From assembly GCA_900770515.1 (NCBI GenBank), contig CAAHDP010000249.1, positions 1-17,342 of the forward strand: DNA of 17,342 nucleotides. The letters are read 5' to 3'. This document shows positions 14,005 through 17,342 of this stretch, in pieces. Under the pieces are notes generated by a model, which searched no databases, was not told where the DNA came from, and saw nothing but the letters and a program-made list of their open reading frames with translations. Positions within the stretch are counted from its first letter, which is position 1; each line of letters starts with the position of its first letter. The position numbers were made by a program, and so were the translations under genes. This DNA comes from an uncultured Prevotella sp. (lineage in GTDB: Bacteria; Bacteroidota; Bacteroidia; Bacteroidales; Bacteroidaceae).

Positions 14005-15033
14005 ATGGTGCAGCAAGCAGATTCGATACATACAGAAGTAGATGCTGAGGCTGGGTCGCAGCAGCAGAACTACAAGCAAAACCATAGCAGCCAACTCACG
14101 CCTAAGCAGGTGCTGAGTTGGCTGCCTAAGAATGCGACCCCTGCCCAACAGGATTCGATGATCAGGGCGCATATCAAACCCAGTGAGATTCACTGGAGCG
14201 AGATGCCTGACACCTTGCACCTGCCTGGACATGAGGCGGGCAAGAGTTTCAGAGATGTGAGTTTGCCACAATACTACCGTGAGTCGTTCTTCTCGAAAGA
14301 CTCGCTCTTCCATCCAGAGCTGAAGGGTGGACGACTGGGAGTGGCGGGCGACCCTGTGCCTTATACGGTGGCAGGTGATAACTTCATCACCTCGCTGCTG
14401 CTCCTGTGCTTTGTGCTGGCATGCATTGCATTCTCCAAGTCGAAGCACTTCATCATCCGCCAGGCAAAGGCTTTCTTCCGCACGCAGCGCGAGGGAACCA
14501 CCGTTATCACGGAAACCAGTTCAGAGGTGCGCTTCCAGCTGTTCTTCGTGGTGCAGACCTGTCTTCTGGTGGCCATCGGATACTTCATCTACTCGAAGGT
14601 ATCCATCGGAGATACATTCATCATCGAGCAGAATCTGGTAATCAGCATCTATGCCGGTTGCGTGATGGGCTACTTCCTGCTGAAGGCATTTCTCTATTCC
14701 TTGGCGGGTTGGGTGTTCTTTGACAAGAAAAAAAATGAACAGTGGCTGAAGGCGTACCTCTTCCTGTTATCGTGCGAGGGTGTGTTGTTGTTCCCGGCAG
14801 TTATGCTGCTGTCTTACTTCGACTTATCGCTCCAAGTGGCGGTGACATACGCCCTGATAGTGCTAGTATTGGTTAAAATGTTGTCATTTTATAAGAGTTA
14901 CCTCATCTTTTTTAAGAGAAATGGCATCTTTTTGCAAATATTTTTGTACTTTTGTGCTCTCGAAGTAGTACCATTGTTTGCCCTTTGGGGTGGACTCGTA
15001 TTAATCAGTCATTATTTGAAAATAAACTTTTAA
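14005..15033 (+). CDS. DUF4271 multi-pass membrane protein
   Basis: The 342-residue product has a polar N-terminal region (1-125; Gln/His/Ser-rich at first, then SEMPDTLHLPGHEAG) without a signal peptide. About six hydrophobic segments follow, near 127-144, 180-197, 208-236, 249-270, 276-292 and 306-334. The C-terminal membrane part with FYKSYLIFF and a final GGLVLISHYLK resembles the DUF4271 family, found beside hemD in Bacteroidetes. Its function is unknown to me and nothing in the sequence identifies a substrate. The stop lies six bases before the hemD-like start, so the two are cotranscribed and perhaps work together. The last 150 bases are noticeably more AT-rich and contain a possible internal promoter for hemD. 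Confidence 0.82.
   Translation: MVQQADSIHTEVDAEAGSQQQNYKQNHSSQLTPKQVLSWLPKNATPAQQDSMIRAHIKPSEIHWSEMPDTLHLPGHEAGKSFRDVSLPQYYRESFFSKDSLFHPELKGGRLGVAGDPVPYTVAGDNFITSLLLLCFVLACIAFSKSKHFIIRQAKAFFRTQREGTTVITETSSEVRFQLFFVVQTCLLVAIGYFIYSKVSIGDTFIIEQNLVISIYAGCVMGYFLLKAFLYSLAGWVFFDKKKNEQWLKAYLFLLSCEGVLLFPAVMLLSYFDLSLQVAVTYALIVLVLVKMLSFYKSYLIFFKRNGIFLQIFLYFCALEVVPLFALWGGLVLISHYLKINF
14947..14954 (+). promoter_or_regulatory. Possible internal promoter for hemD
   Basis: TACTTTTG matches TAnnTTTG inside the 3' end of the DUF4271 gene, 86 bases before the hemD ATG. TTTTTG (14929-14934) is only 12 bases upstream, the same atypical spacing as before the lipoprotein gene at 298-316. Coding constraint could explain it, so support is weak. 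Confidence 0.28.
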
Positions 15034-15039
15034 GACAAG

Positions 15040-15792
15040 ATGATTAAAAAAATTTTAGTTTCTCAGCCAAAACCAGCCAGTGAGAAATCTCCTTACTTCG
15101 ATATCGAGAAGGAGTATGGCGTAGAATGTGTGTTCCGTCCATTCTTCAAAGTTGAGGGACTTACAGCGAAAGAATTCCGTCAGCAGAAGATTAATCTGCT
15201 CGACTATACTGCAGTCGTTTTTACATCTCGCCATGCAGTGGACAATTACTTCAAGTTGGCCAAGGAAATGCGTATCACCATTCCTGAAGACATGAAGTAT
15301 TTCTGTGTAATTGAGACTATTGCACTCTATATTCAAAAATACGTGCAGTATCGCAAGCGCAAGGTATTCTTCGGAGATACTGGCAAGATTGACGGATTGA
15401 TGGCACAGATGACTCGCCATAAGAACGAGAAATATCTGGTTCCATTGAGCAGCGTACATAATGACGACGTTCAGAATCTGCTCGACGAGAAGAAGTTGAA
15501 CCACACCGAGTGCGTGATGTATCGCACCGTGAGCAACGACTTCACAGAGGAAGAAGTCAAGAACTTCGATTATGACATGATGATATTCTTCAGCCCTACT
15601 GGTGTCAAGGCTTTGAAGAAGAACTTCCCTACCTTCAAGCAGGGTGAAATCGCACTGGGTGCTTTCGGTCCTGCCACGGTGAAGACCGTAGAGGAGGAAG
15701 GCCTTCGCATCGACCTGGAGGCTCCAACCAAGGAGTTCCCATCCATGACGGGAGCGCTGAAGGATTATCTGAAGCGAAATAACAAGAAATAA
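15040..15792 (+). CDS. hemD: Uroporphyrinogen-III synthase-like protein (HemD family)
   Basis: HemD closes hydroxymethylbilane with inversion of ring D to give uroporphyrinogen III. The fold has two similar domains linked by two strands, and it is visible here. MIKKILVSQPKP starts domain 1, and TAVVFTSRHAVDNYF (57-71) is its family motif. The counterpart in domain 2 is DMMIFFSPTGVKAL (179-192), followed by AFGPATVKTVEEEGL (208-222), the conserved 'iGptTa..l...G' line. HemD is poorly conserved, so function is less certain than the fold. Many Prevotella and Bacteroides lack a full haem pathway yet keep this gene next to DUF4271, so the true role may differ. It is six bases downstream of the DUF4271 gene. 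A short hairpin (15797-15816) follows the stop. Confidence 0.8.
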   Translation: MIKKILVSQPKPASEKSPYFDIEKEYGVECVFRPFFKVEGLTAKEFRQQKINLLDYTAVVFTSRHAVDNYFKLAKEMRITIPEDMKYFCVIETIALYIQKYVQYRKRKVFFGDTGKIDGLMAQMTRHKNEKYLVPLSSVHNDDVQNLLDEKKLNHTECVMYRTVSNDFTEEEVKNFDYDMMIFFSPTGVKALKKNFPTFKQGEIALGAFGPATVKTVEEEGLRIDLEAPTKEFPSMTGALKDYLKRNNKK

Positions 15793-15796
15793 GCAA

Positions 15797-15816
15797 GGCC
15801 GCTTGAAAAAGCGGCT
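15797..15816 (+). other. Short hairpin between hemD and rnpA
   Basis: GCCGCTT (15798-15804) and AAGCGGC (15809-15815) are perfect complements around a GAAA tetraloop, with a further G-T pair outside. There is no T-run afterwards, so it is a weak terminator at best; it may be an attenuator or an RNA-processing or stability site. It lies five bases after the hemD stop. Confidence 0.5.
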
Positions 15817-15848
15817 AAGCGAACAAATAAGTAACGAAGCAAAGCTAT

Positions 15849-16274
15849 ATGTTGACAGAAAATGATAACACTTTCGGAAAGAGAGAGCATCTGTGCCGGA
15901 AAACGCTCATAGACCAGCTCTTTTCCGGGAAATCCCGTGCCCTGACGGCATGGCCCCTGAAGATGGTGTATCTGCTTGTTGACAAGAAGGAACAGGAGAG
16001 TGCACCCGTGGAGCTGATGGCGAGCGTTTCGAAAAGGTTCTTCAAGAGAGCCGTGAAGCGCAACAGGGTGAAACGACAGATACGCGAGGCTTACCGCACC
16101 CAGAAACATGGACTGCTGGAGCACATGGCGCAGATGCCCGACAAGCAACTGCTGCTTGCCGTAATCTGGCAAGACGGAAAACTGCACGACTCTGATGAGA
16201 TTGATGCCAAGATGCAGAAAAACCTGCAACGATTAGTGGAACGACTATCTGACGATAGTGGAACAACTCTTTAG
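15849..16274 (+). CDS. rnpA: Ribonuclease P protein component
   Basis: RnpA is the small basic subunit that binds the RNase P RNA and aids 5' maturation of tRNAs. The 141-residue product starts with [19 protein letters not shown] (7-25), the usual N-terminal line. It contains [19 protein letters not shown] and [11 protein letters not shown], with the RNR signature at 71-73. Residues 90-141 form the C-terminal region, longer than in E. coli (119 residues in all). ATG 15849 precedes the conserved motif by only a few residues and is a reasonable start. The stop lies 10 bases before the yidD ATG. The rnpA-yidD pairing is widespread in bacteria, but here the usual rpmH upstream and yidC downstream are absent. 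Confidence 0.94.
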   Translation: MLTENDNTFGKREHLCRKTLIDQLFSGKSRALTAWPLKMVYLLVDKKEQESAPVELMASVSKRFFKRAVKRNRVKRQIREAYRTQKHGLLEHMAQMPDKQLLLAVIWQDGKLHDSDEIDAKMQKNLQRLVERLSDDSGTTL

Positions 16275-16280
16275 TGGAAC
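16234..16280 (+). repeat. Three TAGTGGAAC copies across the rnpA-yidD junction
   Basis: TAGTGGAAC occurs at 16234-16242, 16256-16264 and 16272-16280, each followed by an ACT/GCT-like triplet. The third copy begins with the TAG stop of rnpA, and the second holds a GTG in the yidD frame (16258). The copies are unevenly spaced (22 and 16 bases). Confidence 0.55.
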
Positions 16281-16284
16281 GGCT

Positions 16285-16536
16285 ATGAGTAATCTTCGCA
16301 TCTTATGGAAATGGGTAAAGAAAGTGCTCGCCTGGGTACTCTTGCTGCCCATCCGCTTCTATCAGGTATGCATCACTCCCTATACACCGCCTTCGTGTCG
16401 CTTTCAGCCTACTTGTTCTGAATATGCCAGACAGGCTATCCTGAAGCATGGACCCTTCAAGGGACTGGCTTTGGCCGTGTGGCGCATCTTGAGGTGCAAT
16501 CCTTGGGGTGGTTCGGGCTATGATCCCGTGCCGTAA
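16285..16536 (+). CDS. yidD: Membrane protein insertion efficiency factor YidD
   Basis: YidD is a small inner-membrane-associated protein that helps the YidC/Sec insertion route. The 83-residue product has an amphipathic or hydrophobic N-terminus ([20 protein letters not shown]). The full family signature follows: SPY-like [18 protein letters not shown] (31-48), [10 protein letters not shown] (51-60), and [18 protein letters not shown] (66-83). The conserved cysteines are Cys38, Cys44 and Cys71. ATG 16285 was chosen; an in-frame GTG at 16258 would add nine residues and overlap rnpA by 17 bases. The 10-base gap and absence of a terminator make it cotranscribed with rnpA. It ends with the core motif and has no long C-terminal tail. 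Confidence 0.94.
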   Translation: MSNLRILWKWVKKVLAWVLLLPIRFYQVCITPYTPPSCRFQPTCSEYARQAILKHGPFKGLALAVWRILRCNPWGGSGYDPVP

Positions 16537-16567
16537 GTTTCCGACTGTATCGTTGGGCCCCATATAC

Positions 16568-16581
16568 ATATTATATAATAT
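16568..16581 (+). other. AT-only palindrome in the tyrS leader
   Basis: ATATTATATAATAT is a perfect 14-bp palindrome lying 18 bases before the tyrS ATG. A similar ATATTATATAA occurs before the permease gene (9030-9040). TATCGTTG (16548-16555) is a one-mismatch -7 candidate for tyrS. No Shine-Dalgarno is seen. An unstructured AT-rich leader is as likely as any regulator site. Confidence 0.35.
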
Positions 16582-16599
16582 ATAAAGAAATCACATTCG

Positions 16600-17342
16600 A
16601 TGGCAAAAAATTTTGTTGAAGAATTGAAATGGCGTGGTATGCTGGCGCAGATAATGCCAGGTACTGAGGAATATCTCAACACCCACATGGTGTCAGCCTA
16701 TCTCGGAACCGACCCTACTGCAGACTCTCTGCACATCGGTCACCTTTGCGGTATCATGATGTTGCGCCACTTGCAGCGTTGTGGTCATAAGCCTTATCTC
16801 CTCGTCGGCGGTGCCACGGGTATGATCGGCGACCCTTCTGGCAAGAGCCAGGAGCGTAATCTTCTCGATTCAGAGACTCTCTATCATAACCAGGAAGCTA
16901 TCAAGAAGCAGGTATCTAAGTTCCTCGACTTCGATGGCAATGAGCCTAACAAGGCGGAGTTGGTGAACAACTACGACTGGATGAAGGACTTCACCTTCCT
17001 CGATTTCGCTCGTGTGGTTGGTAAGCACATCACTGTAAACTATATGATGGCAAAGGATAGCGTGCAGAAGCGCTTGAATGGTGAGGCTCGTGACGGTTTG
17101 TCTTTCACTGAGTTCACCTATCAGTTGCTCCAGGGCTACGACTTCCTCTATCAGTATGAGAAGTATGGCGTACGCCTCCAGTTGGGTGGTAATGACCAGT
17201 GGGGTAACATGACTACCGGTACTGAGCTGATTCACCGTACATTGGGTAACGACGCAGAGTGCTTCTGCCTCACTTGCCCATTGATTACCAAGGCAGACGG
17301 CAAGAAGTTCGGTAAGACAGAGAGCGGTAACATCTGGTTGGA
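16600..17342 (+). CDS. tyrS: Tyrosyl-tRNA synthetase, N-terminal part (cut by window end)
   Basis: This class I aminoacyl-tRNA synthetase charges tRNA-Tyr. 247 codons and two bases of the next are present, somewhat over half of the usual length of about 420-430. The anticodon-binding and S4-like C-terminal domains are outside the window. Visible motifs are [16 protein letters not shown] (34-49) with the HIGH signature at 45-48, [15 protein letters not shown] (68-82), [10 protein letters not shown] (173-182), [10 protein letters not shown] (194-203), and the KMSKS counterpart KFGKT (236-240). The latter is the form typical of this TyrRS type. ATG 16600 ([13 protein letters not shown]) is the natural start. 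The gene is separated from yidD by 63 bases of partly palindromic AT-rich sequence and is probably its own unit or a read-through from yidD. Confidence 0.96.
   Translation, partial: MAKNFVEELKWRGMLAQIMPGTEEYLNTHMVSAYLGTDPTADSLHIGHLCGIMMLRHLQRCGHKPYLLVGGATGMIGDPSGKSQERNLLDSETLYHNQEAIKKQVSKFLDFDGNEPNKAELVNNYDWMKDFTFLDFARVVGKHITVNYMMAKDSVQKRLNGEARDGLSFTEFTYQLLQGYDFLYQYEKYGVRLQLGGNDQWGNMTTGTELIHRTLGNDAECFCLTCPLITKADGKKFGKTESGNIWL

Overview
The window is about 17.3 kb of ordinary-looking chromosome from a Bacteroidetes bacterium, most likely Prevotella sensu lato (Prevotella/Segatella). Grounds for this: the protein sequences (ATP-type PckA tail, DUF6242 and DUF6089 proteins, Bacteroidetes-type BamA, tandem OmpH/Skp proteins, a 424-residue MetK, DUF4271 next to HemD); promoter-like boxes of the Bacteroidetes -7 form TAnnTTTG, often followed by CAG; and AT-rich leaders that mostly lack strong Shine-Dalgarno sequences. 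The genus is an inference; the phylum is well supported. No mobile element, CRISPR array, tRNA or rRNA was found. Coding density is high and no gene-free stretch exceeds 300 bases.

Region 1 (1-1719): the 3' end of pckA with a strong hairpin terminator, then a separately promoted putative surface lipoprotein with Asp-box repeats. Region 2 (1755-8970) is an envelope-biogenesis cluster on the + strand: a DUF6089 outer-membrane barrel, uppS (undecaprenyl pyrophosphate synthase), bamA, three consecutive ompH/skp-type periplasmic chaperone genes, murI (glutamate racemase) and rbfA. It joins lipid-carrier and D-glutamate supply for the cell wall to outer-membrane protein delivery (Skp) and insertion (BamA). 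A promoter precedes the second ompH and a terminator follows it, dividing the cluster into at least three transcription segments. murI overlaps the third ompH by four bases.

Region 3 (8992-10407): a LolC/E-like ABC permease gene bracketed by related hairpins built on the 9-mer AAGGAGTTA. The downstream one is a long convergent terminator. Region 4 (10406-11598, - strand): aroQ (type II dehydroquinase) and an O-methyltransferase, one base apart, read from a candidate promoter lying inside the xerD leader. Region 5 (11520-16536, + strand): xerD, metK, a DUF4271 membrane protein, a HemD-like protein, rnpA and yidD. Region 6 (16600-17342): the first 247 codons of tyrS, cut by the window end.

This is mainly conserved housekeeping content and I see no convincing new defence, mobile or biosynthetic system. 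The items worth a second look are small-scale: an identical 20-nt leader before two outer-membrane barrel genes, a tyrosine/asparagine-rich insertion in the BamA barrel, face-to-face promoters at aroQ/xerD, the AAGGAGTTA hairpins around the permease, short repeats that run into start codons, and a HemD-like gene with no other tetrapyrrole gene in view.
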